Source: Tritrichomonas musculus
Taxonomy: Eukaryota > Parabasalia > Tritrichomonadida > Tritrichomonadidae
Length of the DNA stretch: 64,000 nt
Assembly: GCA_039105265.1 (NCBI GenBank)
Contig: JAPFFF010000015.1
Span: 1,736,001 to 1,800,000 of the forward strand
Direction: 5' to 3'
A program made the position numbers and the translations under genes. The notes below the pieces were generated by a model that was given only the letters and a program-made list of their open reading frames with translations, was not told the DNA's origin and did not search any database. Shown here one piece after another: positions 9,790-21,078 of this stretch. The first letter of the stretch is position 1, and each line of letters begins with the position of its first letter.

Positions 9790-11037
9790 TTATATTCTAT
9801 TCTCAAGCAATTGCCTTCTTTTAACAGAGGAAACAATGACTGCTTTAATAAATTCCATCCAAAGCCAAGCCCATGTTTGATCACCTTTTTTAAATTTAGA
9901 GTTAGTTTGAACGTCTAAAATATTATCTATTTGTTCCATTTCAAATCTCATCTGTTTCATCTTTCTGTCATTCATTGAATTCATAACGGTCATTATTTTT
10001 TCTGGATGAGACATATTTATTTGAGTTAAAACGTGCCTATAATCGATCATTGTGTATTCAAAAGGATATCGTATATCATCTGCAAGCACAATCGGAATAC
10101 ATCTTGCACGAAATGAGTCAAATAATCTTTTTGATGACGGAGAATCGCCATATGGAACTGGACAAAAATAAGATTGTCTAAGATAACTTGATATATTGTA
10201 ATCAAACACACGCCCTTTTTTGGAGAACCTAAGGGTTTTAATAATAAGGCTATTCGTTATATTTTGGATTAAATAATTATACATTGCACGTCTAACTACA
10301 CGACCAGTACCACCCATAAATGCTGGATTTAACGTGCCTATAAAAAATACTGAAATATTTTTTTTGATAGCTGAAATTTCTTGGTTTGAAGTATATGGTA
10401 TAATTGTTGTTCTCCACGCATAACGAGTATTATAAAGCGTCCAAGTCCAGTGGAAATCTGAAAGACTTAATGAATAAGGTAAATATTTTTGTTCTTGATA
10501 TTGAATCGAAAAATAGTGTGAACAAAAAACAGGATGAACAAAGAAATGATCAACACCTCCATAACGATCAATATAATGAACTGTTTTGTTAAGAAAAGGG
10601 ATTAAAACTTCTGTGAGCTTGCCATATGGTCGAACAGTTAAGAAATATGATGCTCCAAAAATATCTGCTTTACGCCAATCATAAGTTCTAAGTGTTGAGC
10701 TCTTTTCAATTTGATGATAAATTAATCTTTCAAAAATATCAGTGTGCATATCTTTTCGTTTCATAGGCCATTTTGCACTTATTTTATTTCTAGGAGCTTT
10801 AAATCCAGTCATATTATATAAAAATATTCGTAGCGGGGCAGTGGAATTGAATAGGAAAAAATAATGTCTCGTTAATACATGCTGCTGAAGTTCTTGTTTT
10901 TCTTCTATATCAAATTTATCAGTTATACTAACACCAACCAATGCAATAGAAGAAACAAAAAGAATTAGTATATGATAATATAGAAGTGGAATTTTCTTAT
11001 TCATTGATTCATGATTTTTATCAGGACAAATATGCAT
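9790..11037 (-). CDS. exostosin-family (GT47) glycosyltransferase, type II membrane protein
   Basis: 415 residues from ATG 11037. A single N-terminal membrane anchor (about residues 17-38, YYHILILFVSSIALVGVSI) follows a short basic cytoplasmic end, the layout of Golgi glycosyltransferases. The lumenal part matches exostosins: an N-terminal half with DWRKADIFGASYFL, a VFFIGTLNPAF strand, and the nucleotide-sugar motif SYFCPVPYGDSPSSKRLFDS followed by RCIPIVLADDIRYPFE and a conserved IDY. In this family the Ser-rich GDSPSS loop and the following Glu bind the sugar nucleotide. It probably adds a sugar to surface or secreted glycans. Donor and acceptor cannot be told from sequence. Confidence 0.88.
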   Translation of the reverse strand: MHICPDKNHESMNKKIPLLYYHILILFVSSIALVGVSITDKFDIEEKQELQQHVLTRHYFFLFNSTAPLRIFLYNMTGFKAPRNKISAKWPMKRKDMHTDIFERLIYHQIEKSSTLRTYDWRKADIFGASYFLTVRPYGKLTEVLIPFLNKTVHYIDRYGGVDHFFVHPVFCSHYFSIQYQEQKYLPYSLSLSDFHWTWTLYNTRYAWRTTIIPYTSNQEISAIKKNISVFFIGTLNPAFMGGTGRVVRRAMYNYLIQNITNSLIIKTLRFSKKGRVFDYNISSYLRQSYFCPVPYGDSPSSKRLFDSFRARCIPIVLADDIRYPFEYTMIDYRHVLTQINMSHPEKIMTVMNSMNDRKMKQMRFEMEQIDNILDVQTNSKFKKGDQTWAWLWMEFIKAVIVSSVKRRQLLENRI

Positions 11038-12457
11038 TGAAATTTTGAATATCCATTCAAAGTTATTATTTGGATAGAGGTACGGAAACTCTAATTCCTG
11101 GACAAATCGAATTTAATATTATCATATTATAAATAATATATATCATATAATATATATATAAAATTTAATTAAATTTTTACAGATAGATTTTAAAGATAAA
11201 CAAATATTAATAATTTGAAGCAAACTTTCACAAAAAAAACAATAAACTATAGAATATAAAAATTTTCAAAAATATACTTTTTTTTAAAATAAATCAGGAG
11301 AGAATAAGAATATTTGACTTTTAAATCCTTATAATTTCATATGAATAAAAAAATGATTTTATTATTAAAATTTTTTTTTTTTTCGATCTGATATATTTAT
11401 ATATGTAAAAAACAAATAAAATAAAAACATTTATTTATTTTTATGAATGATATTATTTCATTTAATTGCATGTTTTCTAAAAAAAAATAGTGTTTTTTTT
11501 TTATATATAATTCCTTTTGAGCTTTCATGCTTTTCATTTGTTCCAAAATCATCAAATATCATTTGAACAATTAAAATTCATTTTTTATGCTTGTTTTTGA
11601 ATTATTCTTTTGGCCAATCATAATTTTTAATATCATGATTTACATTGATTGTAATTAATTTATCCGATTTTTCTTTTAATAGATTTCATTAGTGTCGAAG
11701 ACCTCAGATTTCTTGTTTTAAATTTGCAATTTCTAAGATTAATTTATTTTTTAACATGAAATTATACTCATTATTTCTTTTGTATTCAATGATTTACAAA
11801 TATTTTCTTTTTTTTGGAAAGATCTTTATTTACAATCTATAAAAATTTAATATTTTCTCAAATATAATTAGATATTTGTGTATATAAAATTTTATTAAAA
11901 TAAAAATATACGATAAGTCCAGGAATGAAAGATTTTTTGCATTCTCAAAACATCACATCACCAAAGATTTCATAAAAATGGTTTTTTCTTAATAAAAAAA
12001 GATTTTTGATCATTTTGAGCTCTTTTTTCTAATATTGTAGTTAACACTAATAGATATTTTTTTAAAATTAATGTTGTATTGAGCGTTTTAGAAAATAGTA
12101 ATATTTTGTCATTTCTTTTAAATTTAGTTATAATTTATTTTTTTCATATTATCATATTTATACAAAATTTAAATTTATATAAAATTTATTTTTTTATTTA
12201 ATATAATAAGATATTTTCATTTTTACATTTTTCATGAATTCTCACAAAAGTTAGTTTCCATACCTCTATTTGGATTTAAAATAATTAAAAAATACGTTAA
12301 CTTTGATGTTGAACATCAAAGATATTTTTTTTTTTTTTTTATCTATTAAAAAACATGAAAAGGAGATTCAAGTGTACTTTTAAAATCACTTTGATCTTGA
12401 ATTTAGTAAAAAAAAAAAAAGATAATCAAAAAAAGGAAATCATTTTTTTACTTATTA
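11038..12457. other. long AT-rich intergenic region
   Basis: About 1.4 kb, extremely AT-rich with many poly-T and poly-A tracts and no ORF. The one structured item is a 21-bp perfect palindrome at 12301-12321 (CTTTGATGTT, G, AACATCAAAG) followed within 5 bp by a long T run. It could fold as a stem-loop plus U tract, but no RNA gene ends there that I can see. Confidence 0.5.
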
Positions 12458-13387
12458 TTAAAGAAGAGAAATTTTCTTGAAAAGAATAGCAGCTTTTGTT
12501 GCATTTGCAACTCTTTTGAGCTTTCTTTTGAGATTGAACTTTTTGAGATGTTGACGCAAATCTCCCAATTGGATCTTTGGAGCATGCCCTGCAATCCAAG
12601 GATGATTTAATGCATCTTCAATGGTTATTCGTTTAGTAGGATCAATTTTTAGCATTTGGCTAATAAAATCAATGGCTTCCTTACTAATTTCATCCCATTC
12701 TGGTGAAGGAAATTCAACTGTACCAGATGTGACTTGTTGATATAATTCATAACGGTCGTCTGATTCAAAAGGTCTGAATCCACATAAGAGAATATAAACT
12801 ATCACGCCAAGGCTCCAAATATCAACAGAAGAGTCATATGGAACATTGTTCATGATTTCTGGTGCTGCATATCCTTCTGTTCCACAATATTGCGATATTT
12901 TTTCATCTGAAAAAATGCCGGCTAAACCAAAATCAGAAATTTTAACGGTAGTTTCACCTGTTTTTTCATCAATTGATAATAAAAGATTTTCTGGTTTTAA
13001 GTCACGATGGATGACGTTGTTATCGTGCAAGACCTTTAAACCAATTAAGATTTGTTGAACTAGTTTAGCTGCATCAAATTCAGAGTAAGCACCTTCATTT
13101 ACAATTGCATCAAATAGTTCTCCTCCATTGACATATTCAATAACAAGGAGAAAGTGAGATTCATCTTCGTAATATGATAAAATGTTGACAATGTAAGGCG
13201 ATTCAAATTCTCGTTGAATTGAAAATTCAGTTTTTAGGGCATTTTCATTATCGACGTCTTTATCAATGACTTTAATTGCAACAAGTTTACCAGTAGCTCG
13301 CTCTTTGGCAAGATAAACAATGGAAAAACCTCCTTTTCCAAGCTCTTTCAAAATTTCGTAAGGAGCTAAGAAATCTTGAAAACTCAT
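12458..13387 (-). CDS. CAMK-type Ser/Thr protein kinase
   Basis: 309 residues, ATG at 13387. Complete kinase domain (about 10-266): glycine loop LGKGGFSIV, VAIK Lys39, IHRDLKPENLL catalytic loop, KISDFGLAG, activation segment CGTEGYAAPEIM, and the DIWSLGVIVYILLCGFRPF helix typical of calcium/calmodulin-dependent and CDPK-like kinases. NHPWIAGH closes the domain as in CaMKs. A basic amphipathic tail (about 280-305, with KKFNLKRKLKRVANATKAA) sits where CaMKs carry an autoinhibitory/calmodulin-binding helix, so calcium-calmodulin control is plausible but inferred. No EF-hands are present. All catalytic residues are intact. Confidence 0.92.
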   Translation of the reverse strand: MSFQDFLAPYEILKELGKGGFSIVYLAKERATGKLVAIKVIDKDVDNENALKTEFSIQREFESPYIVNILSYYEDESHFLLVIEYVNGGELFDAIVNEGAYSEFDAAKLVQQILIGLKVLHDNNVIHRDLKPENLLLSIDEKTGETTVKISDFGLAGIFSDEKISQYCGTEGYAAPEIMNNVPYDSSVDIWSLGVIVYILLCGFRPFESDDRYELYQQVTSGTVEFPSPEWDEISKEAIDFISQMLKIDPTKRITIEDALNHPWIAGHAPKIQLGDLRQHLKKFNLKRKLKRVANATKAAILFKKISLL

Positions 13388-14895
13388 TTATGGAATATAT
13401 AACCAGTTTATCATTGAATTTCATTTCACTTTTCACTCTAACTCAATTGATAAGTTCCAAAATATATTCAAAACATAACGATCATTTGCGGTTTTTTGTT
13501 TACAAATCAAGTAATTGAATATTTAAGTTTCGTTTACAAATCATTCAATGATATCTCAAGAAATAAATTTAATTATATATTTTAATAATTTGTTTTATAA
13601 TTAATTTAATATATATTTTCATGAAAATAAGAATTTGCATTTAAATACCTTTTATAATTATTACATATTGCTGTTTTATAGAAATATTAACTTTACTAAA
13701 AGTATAATTAATATTATAAAAACTATGAATATATAGGTAACGGGAAAAATAATACTCTTTAATATTTTCAACAAATTTATAATACAATATAATTATAATA
13801 TATTATCATTATTAAAATCAATTATTAAAAATTACATTAGATATGATAATAATAATTCATATTAATAATTCACATAATTTATATGAAAAATATATCTAAA
13901 AATTCAATCAAATTCAGAAATATAAAAAAAATTGATAGATATTTTCCTTTATTCTGTTTTCTGAAAGCATATATAATTTTTTCAAAATGATTCAATTTTG
14001 AAGGATGTAAAAAATGGTAATTGAAAGTCTACCTAAAAATTGACAAAAAAATTAAATTTCAAAATAGTTTTCACAATATCATACATTATTGTAAATCGAT
14101 AAAATAACCTATTTGCTCGAGTTCTACTTCATGGCTCTGTTAAAAATATTTTTTGGCGCTTAGTTTATTTTCGAATTGATTGATTTATTCATTAGTCATT
14201 TCATGAAAAAAGGCTGTCAAATGTATTCTCAATTTTATCAATGTTTTTCCATGAAAATAATCGAACTGAAATATAGTTTATGAAAAGGAGAATAGATTTT
14301 ATAATGTGAAATTAACAATAAACAACATTTTTCCCTTATTCCTTTTCATTGAACCAGGAATGATAAAAACATAATGGATTAAATATTGAAGAGAAATAAT
14401 CAATATCACTTTCTTTGATTTCAGAAAAAAAATAGATTTCAATTTTCTCTTTAGGTTCTTAAAAAATGATCGTAACTATGATTTTTTTCAAATGATATCA
14501 AAATTTGAAAACAAAATTTTAATCACATATTGTAACTTTTGACTAAGTTATATATCATAAGGATAATTGAATTCATAATTCTTAATTAACAGCATTTTAA
14601 AATAAATTTGCTCTTGTTAATATTGCTTATTTAGGCAAGAATTCCTCGAAATCGTTAAATAAAAAAAGGGCAAAAAATTACTGTTTTTATACCCTTTGAA
14701 ATCATTTCAAATTTTATTTTGCACCATTTGCATTTATTTTCTTTAATAAATATATATTTATTTTCACTTTATTTGCTTTTTTGTAAACACTCATTTAAAT
14801 TTACTACATAGAAAAAGTGTCCATAAATTCAAAAAATGATTAAATTTTGTGTTTTTTCAGAATATTCCAACGTGCCTGATTTAATTTTTAATTAA
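13388..14895. other. long intergenic region between divergent genes
   Basis: About 1.5 kb of AT-rich DNA separating the CAMK gene (minus) from the Sel1 gene (plus); both promoters must lie here. No ORF, RNA gene or repeat family is recognisable. Confidence 0.5.
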
Positions 14896-17800
14896 ATGAC
14901 TGTGTATGTTGAGCCTGGCTGTTGTGGATGCAAAGCTCAAAAAATATACCCAGAAAGCGATTTTGCAAGACTTAATGAACAAAATCAAAAACTTGTAAAA
15001 AGTGCAGATGAAGGCGATCCTGAATCATGCTATAACCTTGGTAAAAGTCTTATAGAAGGAGAATATGGTTTTCCTATTATGCTTAATCTTGGTGAAAATT
15101 ATTTACTCAAGGCTGTTAAAGCAAATCATGTTGAAGCATTAATATATTATTCTCAAGTTCTTCAAGATGGCAATAAAATTCCACGAAATGAGAAAAAAGC
15201 AAAAAAATATCTTGAAAAGGCAGCTAAAAAAGGCTCATCAGTAGCTCATGTTCGTTTAGGTCAATTATATCTTGATACAAATGATGTTAAAAAAGGTCTT
15301 AAAGAACTTCAAAAAGGAGTTAAGGCAAATAATAGTGAAGCTATGATATACCTTTCTCAAATGTATAAAGATGGAACAGGAGTAAAGCAAAGCAACGAAG
15401 AAGCTCTTAACTTGTTAAAGAGAGCTAGCAACAACGGCTATCCAGCTGGTATAAATGCTTATGCTGATGCATTAAGAACCGGTTTAATATGCCACAAAGA
15501 TGTTATTACTGCAGCTCAATTATACAAGAAAAATGCTGATAACGGAAATAGAGATGCATCATGTATTTATGCTCAAATGCTCGAGAATGGTGAAGGAGTT
15601 GATAGAAATGAAGCTGAGGCTGCCAAATATTATAAAATTTCAGCTGATAGGGGAAATGCAGATTCAATGTATCGCTATGGTCATATGCTTATAAATGGCC
15701 AAGGTATTGAAAAAGACGAGGCCGCTGGATTGGAATACCTTAAAAAGGCAGTTTTAGAAGAGCATCCCGAAGCTTTATACGAATGGGCAGTCAAATTATT
15801 CTACGGAAAAGGAGTAAACAAAGATGAACAACAAGCTGAAGAATTATGCAAAAGAGCAGCCGTAAAGGGAAGTGTTAATGGTGAATATTTCTATGGAGTA
15901 ATACTTTTAAACCAAGAACAATACGATCAAGCCTCTTCTTATTTCATGACAGCTGCAAACAAAGGACACAAAAATGCTTCAATGAAACTTGCATTTATGC
16001 GAATGTTTGGCTGTGGTGGCAAAATTGATTTTAAAGAAGCATTTGATTTATTCAAAAAGTTTGATATAGATAGTGAAGCTAAACTTGGACTTGGAATTAT
16101 GTATGAAAATGGCTATAATGTCGAGAGAAATTATCAAACAGCCCTTGAATATTATAGATCTTTACAAGGCACTTTATATGAACAAGATGGAATCGCTCAT
16201 GAAGCATATATGGTACTTGTTGGGCATGGATTCAAAGAGCCCGATCAAAAGAAAGCCATAAGTATGTTTCAACAATCAATTAAAGCAACAAAAATTATAG
16301 ACCCAGATTGTGATCTTGGCAATGAATCCACGTTTGGAAGCGCCTATTATTATTATTTGACTATTAAGAAAAACAAAGATGAAGCAATCAACGTTTTGAC
16401 TGACTTAAGTTATAGACGAAAGGACATGTATGCACGAGAAAAACTTGCATCAATTTATTTGGAAGGAACTGGTGTTAAACCAAATATTGAACAAGCTGTT
16501 AACTTATACAAATTAAGTGCAAATCAAGGAAACAGAGATTCATTATACAAGCTTGCTTTAATGTATCTAACTGGAGAAAATGTTAATGAAGTCAATAAAG
16601 AATTGGCTGTACAGTATCTCAAGAGATCGTCAAAACTTTGCAATTATGATGCTCATGCCAAATACAGTCAATGCCTTCTTAACGGTGAAGGAGTTCCAGG
16701 CGTAAACGAAGTAAAAGCTCTTAAACACGCGCGAATATCAGCAGAAAACGACAATTTAGTTGGAATGGCATGCTATGGATCTATGTTATACTACGGAAGA
16801 GGCTGCGAACCAGATGTTGGAGCAGCCAAACCATTTATTGTCAAAGCTAGTGATGCTTCAATTCCCGAAGCCATGGATATTTATGGTCAAATGTATATTA
16901 ATGGTCAAGGCGTTACTGAAGATGCTAAAAAAGGAGCCAAGCTTTTCGAGAAAGCATCAGAACTTGGTTCAGTTGATGCTACATTCCATTATGCACAATG
17001 CCTTGAGAAAGGCACAGGCGTTGATATGAATATTAAGAAATCTGCAACATACTATAAGAAAGCAGCTGATTGTGGGCATACCATATCAATGTATATATAT
17101 GCCGACTTTGCGGAAAAAGGTAAAGGAACAAGTCAAAGTGATAAAGAAGCTGCCAAATATTATTTACAAGCTGCAAATAATGGTCATGTTGAATCAATGA
17201 CATGCTATGCAGTACTTTGTCATGATGGACGTGGTATTAAGAAAGATTTCAAAGAAGCACTTAAGTGGAACAAACAAGCTGCTGATTTAGGAAACACTCG
17301 TGCAATGAATAATTATGCAGATCAACTTATCAAAGGTGACGGTTGTATGAAGAACAAAAAAGCTGCCATTCCTTATCTCGAAACAAGTGCATCTAAAGGC
17401 GATCCTCATGGAATTTACATGCTTGGACTTTGCTATGAGAATGGTGATGGTGTTGAAGCTAACATGTATACAGCTGCTCAAAAGTACAGTGAAGCAGCTG
17501 AGAAAGGAGATGAAGATGCTATGCTTAAAGCAGCTGAAATATTAATAGAAGGTCAATATTTGGCCAAAAACGCTACAAAGGCTTATGAATATTACATGGT
17601 TCTTGCTGATAAAGGAAATATTTATTCATGCGTTAAAATGGGACAGCATCTTGAAGAAGCTGGCCAATTTTCAGATGCTGCTGCTTTTTATGCAACTGCT
17701 GCAGAAAAAGAAGATCCAGTTGGTATGTATTCATATGGTAAGTTGTTACTTGAAGGTAAAGGCGTTGAGAAAGATGTATCCAAAGGAGTTAAATTAATTA

Positions 17801-18111
17801 GTAAAGCTGCTGATAAAGAACATCCTGCTGCTTTAACAAAATATGGAACAATTCTTCTTTCTGGCGCTTTCGATGTTAAAAAGAATGAGAAGAAAGGATT
17901 CAAGATGATTAAACAAGCTGTTGATCTTGGCGATAAAGATGCATTACATCATATGGCTACTTCTTATGAATATGGTAAAGGTACAAAGATTGATTTGAAG
18001 AAGGCTGCTGAATTTTATGAAAAGAGTTATCAATCTGGTAATCAATATGCCAACGACGACCAAAATAATCAATTCCGCGTTCAAAGAGATATCGAACAAA
18101 GTAAGAAATAG
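14896..18111 (+). CDS. Sel1-repeat protein, cytosolic scaffold
   Basis: 1071 residues; a stop codon directly precedes the ATG, so the start is firm. After a short Cys-rich N-terminus (VEPGCCGCK) almost the whole protein is a run of Sel1-like (TPR-related) repeats of about 36 residues, some two dozen, each with the A.....Y......G.GV..D...A..Y..KAA...... pattern. No signal peptide, membrane segment or catalytic domain is visible. Sel1 arrays form curved solenoids that bind partner proteins; in trichomonads they are abundant and often fused to kinases. The repeat around 340-480 is more degenerate than the flanks. Partner unknown. Confidence 0.88.
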   Translation: MTVYVEPGCCGCKAQKIYPESDFARLNEQNQKLVKSADEGDPESCYNLGKSLIEGEYGFPIMLNLGENYLLKAVKANHVEALIYYSQVLQDGNKIPRNEKKAKKYLEKAAKKGSSVAHVRLGQLYLDTNDVKKGLKELQKGVKANNSEAMIYLSQMYKDGTGVKQSNEEALNLLKRASNNGYPAGINAYADALRTGLICHKDVITAAQLYKKNADNGNRDASCIYAQMLENGEGVDRNEAEAAKYYKISADRGNADSMYRYGHMLINGQGIEKDEAAGLEYLKKAVLEEHPEALYEWAVKLFYGKGVNKDEQQAEELCKRAAVKGSVNGEYFYGVILLNQEQYDQASSYFMTAANKGHKNASMKLAFMRMFGCGGKIDFKEAFDLFKKFDIDSEAKLGLGIMYENGYNVERNYQTALEYYRSLQGTLYEQDGIAHEAYMVLVGHGFKEPDQKKAISMFQQSIKATKIIDPDCDLGNESTFGSAYYYYLTIKKNKDEAINVLTDLSYRRKDMYAREKLASIYLEGTGVKPNIEQAVNLYKLSANQGNRDSLYKLALMYLTGENVNEVNKELAVQYLKRSSKLCNYDAHAKYSQCLLNGEGVPGVNEVKALKHARISAENDNLVGMACYGSMLYYGRGCEPDVGAAKPFIVKASDASIPEAMDIYGQMYINGQGVTEDAKKGAKLFEKASELGSVDATFHYAQCLEKGTGVDMNIKKSATYYKKAADCGHTISMYIYADFAEKGKGTSQSDKEAAKYYLQAANNGHVESMTCYAVLCHDGRGIKKDFKEALKWNKQAADLGNTRAMNNYADQLIKGDGCMKNKKAAIPYLETSASKGDPHGIYMLGLCYENGDGVEANMYTAAQKYSEAAEKGDEDAMLKAAEILIEGQYLAKNATKAYEYYMVLADKGNIYSCVKMGQHLEEAGQFSDAAAFYATAAEKEDPVGMYSYGKLLLEGKGVEKDVSKGVKLISKAADKEHPAALTKYGTILLSGAFDVKKNEKKGFKMIKQAVDLGDKDALHHMATSYEYGKGTKIDLKKAAEFYEKSYQSGNQYANDDQNNQFRVQRDIEQSKK

Positions 18112-18475
18112 TTTGATTAGCTCTTTGTTTTTTTTTATTTCAATTGTATGTTATTATTTGCTCCTTACTATTTAAACATTTTTATTATCGAAATTTATAT
18201 GCGTATTTTACTTTTTTTCTTTTTCTTTTTCTTTTTTTTAAAAAAAAAACTCTTAATTATTATGAAAAAAGAAATAAAGGCTTTGTAGGTCTTGATTTGG
18301 GTTATCGAAATATATATTGAATTCAAACTAGTATGCTTGAGTTATCAATAGTTTTACTTCAACCAACAAGTTTTTTTTTTTTTTTTTTTTTACTCTAGTT
18401 ATTTTTATTATTCCATTTCGTGCTATTTGATATGATTGAGTTTCTTGAAAAGTGACCGTTAAAGTTCTATCCTTT
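18112..18475. other. intergenic with polypyrimidine tracts
   Basis: About 360 bp between two same-strand genes. It holds a CTTTTT-rich run followed by an A run near 18210-18250, and a T tract of about 21 at 18371-18391. These are simple-sequence tracts, not genes. An in-frame GTG at 18452 precedes the next gene's ATG. Confidence 0.5.
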
Positions 18476-19855
18476 ATGAAAAAAGCAAAAACACAAAGAT
18501 ATGTATTTTATATTTTGATCTTATTAACATTTTCTGTTTTTTTATATTACTTTTTCTCACAACCTTCGAACAATTCAACAACAAACGAAATAATTAATAC
18601 CAATTCATCAAATTTTCAAAGTAAACTGGATGGTATTCAAGCAAACAATGAAAATGATATTAAAAATCCCAAAATTTCATGTCCAGCATGCAATTTTACA
18701 CCACTCTTCCCACCATCATCAACAAGGCGTGATGTTGTTCTCGCTGCTGCTTTGAACAAGCTTAAAAGAGTTGAAACATTTTTAAGGACACTTCGAATGA
18801 CCGGAAGCCAGTGCAGAATCATTTTATTTCTTGACAACAAAAATACAATTGAACCTCACTTTTTACGTTTTTTTAAAACATGCGATATTGAGCCAGTTTA
18901 TGTTAACAACAGCAATAACTCAATTTTAATTGGTGGAGCGAAAATGACACGTTACTACTACTACCAGCAGTGGCTGTCATTGCATATCAATGAAGTTGAT
19001 CGAATTCTCCATACTGACACATTTGATGTCATTTTTCAATCAGATCCTTTTCGTGATGACATGCTTCCAATTAATAGAAACAACGAAAGTAGTGAAAAAT
19101 CACAATATGAAAGTAAACCTATTCTTCTTGAAAACATAACTCAAACACATGATGACAAAACAAAAAATCAAACAAAGATTCTACAAGAAAACCAAATAAA
19201 AACTCGCCGAAAATACAAACAAAATTATAATCAAAAAGAAGAAAATGAAGAAATCGGTAAAAAAGATTTTGAACTTGGCAACGTTCTTTATTTCACCTTT
19301 GAACCTGTTTCACTTGGTGATTCAAGATGGACAGCTTCATGGGTTTCACAGTGCTATGGACCGAATATTCTTCACAAATACAGAAAAATGCCAGTTTCAT
19401 GCAGCGGAGTTACGATTGGTTATGGAAAAGCATTTCTTAAGTATCTGAATGTGATGATTGGAAAGAATTCATGGCGAAGATGCTTTGGTGATTCTCTTGA
19501 TCAAGCTCATCATAATTATGTTTTGTATCATGGCGACTTAAAAGATGCAGGTTTAAAAATTAAGAGCTTAGATTGTAACTCAAGATTTTTGACAATGCAT
19601 TTTTGTTGCAAAAGAGGGAAATGCCGACTGGATGAACAAACCAATATCGTTTATGGCAACAATACAAATAAAGCTCCAGTTTTAGTTCATCAATATAATA
19701 GATGGAAAAATTTGACAAGAAGAAATAAAGATTATTGCCCTGGATCTGCAAAAGATTTATTTTCAGATAAATTTGAAAATAAAAATATGATTGATGAAGC
19801 AGAAATTGAAAGACTTCCTCCTTTAAATGTTATTTTGCCTGAAAAATTATCATAA
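18476..19855 (+). CDS. type II membrane glycosyltransferase-like protein (DxD, FQSDPF motif)
   Basis: 459 residues from ATG 18476; an upstream in-frame GTG at 18452 was rejected. A basic N-terminus and one membrane anchor (about residues 12-31) are followed by an Asn/Ser stem. The lumenal domain has DVVLAAALNKLKRVETFLRT, a CRIILFLDN strand, then ILHTDTFDVIFQSDPF, the DxD-bearing motif seen in a group of trichomonad and plant GT-A-type glycosyltransferases, and a C-terminal region with VSCSGVTIGYGKAF, SLDQAHHNYVLY and Cys pairs. A charged insert of about 80 residues (about 205-285, NETKNQTK-like) interrupts the domain after the DxD motif. It probably works in the Golgi or ER lumen; substrate unknown. 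Confidence 0.75.
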   Translation: MKKAKTQRYVFYILILLTFSVFLYYFFSQPSNNSTTNEIINTNSSNFQSKLDGIQANNENDIKNPKISCPACNFTPLFPPSSTRRDVVLAAALNKLKRVETFLRTLRMTGSQCRIILFLDNKNTIEPHFLRFFKTCDIEPVYVNNSNNSILIGGAKMTRYYYYQQWLSLHINEVDRILHTDTFDVIFQSDPFRDDMLPINRNNESSEKSQYESKPILLENITQTHDDKTKNQTKILQENQIKTRRKYKQNYNQKEENEEIGKKDFELGNVLYFTFEPVSLGDSRWTASWVSQCYGPNILHKYRKMPVSCSGVTIGYGKAFLKYLNVMIGKNSWRRCFGDSLDQAHHNYVLYHGDLKDAGLKIKSLDCNSRFLTMHFCCKRGKCRLDEQTNIVYGNNTNKAPVLVHQYNRWKNLTRRNKDYCPGSAKDLFSDKFENKNMIDEAEIERLPPLNVILPEKLS

Positions 19856-21078
19856 TGATGAACAATTATCTAGATGAAACAATTTTTTCAAATATGGTCT
19901 AAATCTTTGATATTGAATCACCTTTTTTAATAATTTGTCCCATAGCAAATGTATGTATGATATTGTTATATTATATTTAAAAATTTGTATGTATGCATTT
20001 CATTATTTTTGTTATTTCTTTAAATCATTATCTAATATGATTTTTAAATTTAATTAAGCATTGCTTGATATAGGGTTAACCATGCATTTCATTATTTTTG
20101 ATAATGCCATAAGATAAACTATTGTAGCTTATGCAAATGGTTGATCTATATTGATAATAATTTATACTTTTTAAACATTCTTTTATTATTTACCAATAGA
20201 AAAGATAAATAATGTTTAATAAAACACTTATCTTGCGAAGATTTTAATATAATTTATAATCGAATGTAGTATATATATAGTGGGATGATATAGATAAGTT
20301 TATAAGGCGAAAATAACCTAATTAAATTCTTATCGCTAAATATTATCAAACGCTTCAAAAGTGATAAAATCAGCATAAAATGCTAAGTTATAGTATGCAT
20401 AAAAAAATGTAAAAAAATTCCTCAAAAAATATAATCAGATTTTTTAAATTTGAATTTTTCTGATATCACTCGCCAAAAGTTTTGAAAAATTTAATAGCTT
20501 CAAAAATATTTCTTACAATAATTACCATTTCCTTGAAATCGAATTTCTCCATATTAAAATTGGGAACTAAATGCCAAATGCTGTTAAATAATCTACTGCA
20601 TAGATTTTGAAAATTATTGTTATTTATATGGTAATTGAAATAAAAATGGTAAAAATATTTTTCATAAAAAAAATTTGAAAAATATGACCAATTAATTTGA
20701 ATTAACATTGAATTTTGATAGAATATTTGACCAAAAATAATAGAATCATTTCACTAGCTAATGGTCAATTTTTTTCTGAATATTCAAAATAAACGGGCTT
20801 TCATTTTATATGTATTTTCTCAAAAATTGACCATAAAAAAAAGTAAATATTATTAATTCATCCTTTATATTGATATTTAAATTAAATTAAAGGCTTTATT
20901 TAATAAATTGCTTGTAATTATATATATTTTAAATAATTTAATAATATTTTTATAATTTTACTTCCAATTTATTAATATTTTTATGATTTTTAAATTTATA
21001 AGAATGTTAACTTTTTGCAAACTCTAGCCTTCATTAATTATATTTCTATCAATTATACATCACTTAGATAAATCAGAA
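19856..21078. other. intergenic region, no convincing gene
   Basis: About 1.2 kb, AT-rich. It contains a short near-repeat (ATGCATTTCATTATTTTTG at about 19993 and again at about 20081). An 80-codon minus-strand frame at 20466-20708 has plausible composition near its C-terminus but no recognisable motif and no support as a gene. The end of the stretch is the promoter of the next gene. Confidence 0.45.
21060..21064 (+). promoter_or_regulatory. initiator motif of the pseudokinase-Sel1 gene
   Basis: TCACT matches TCA(+1)Py(T/A) and would give a 5' UTR of 17 nt before the ATG at 21079, within the usual trichomonad range. Confidence 0.5.

Noticed and set aside
12301-12335. Stem-loop followed by a T tract as a transcription terminator
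   Set aside because: Bacterial-type terminators are not expected in nuclear eukaryotic DNA and no transcript unit ends there on that strand.
20466-20708. 80-codon minus-strand ORF
   Set aside because: AT-rich composition, no motif, no initiator; could be a relic but cannot be supported.
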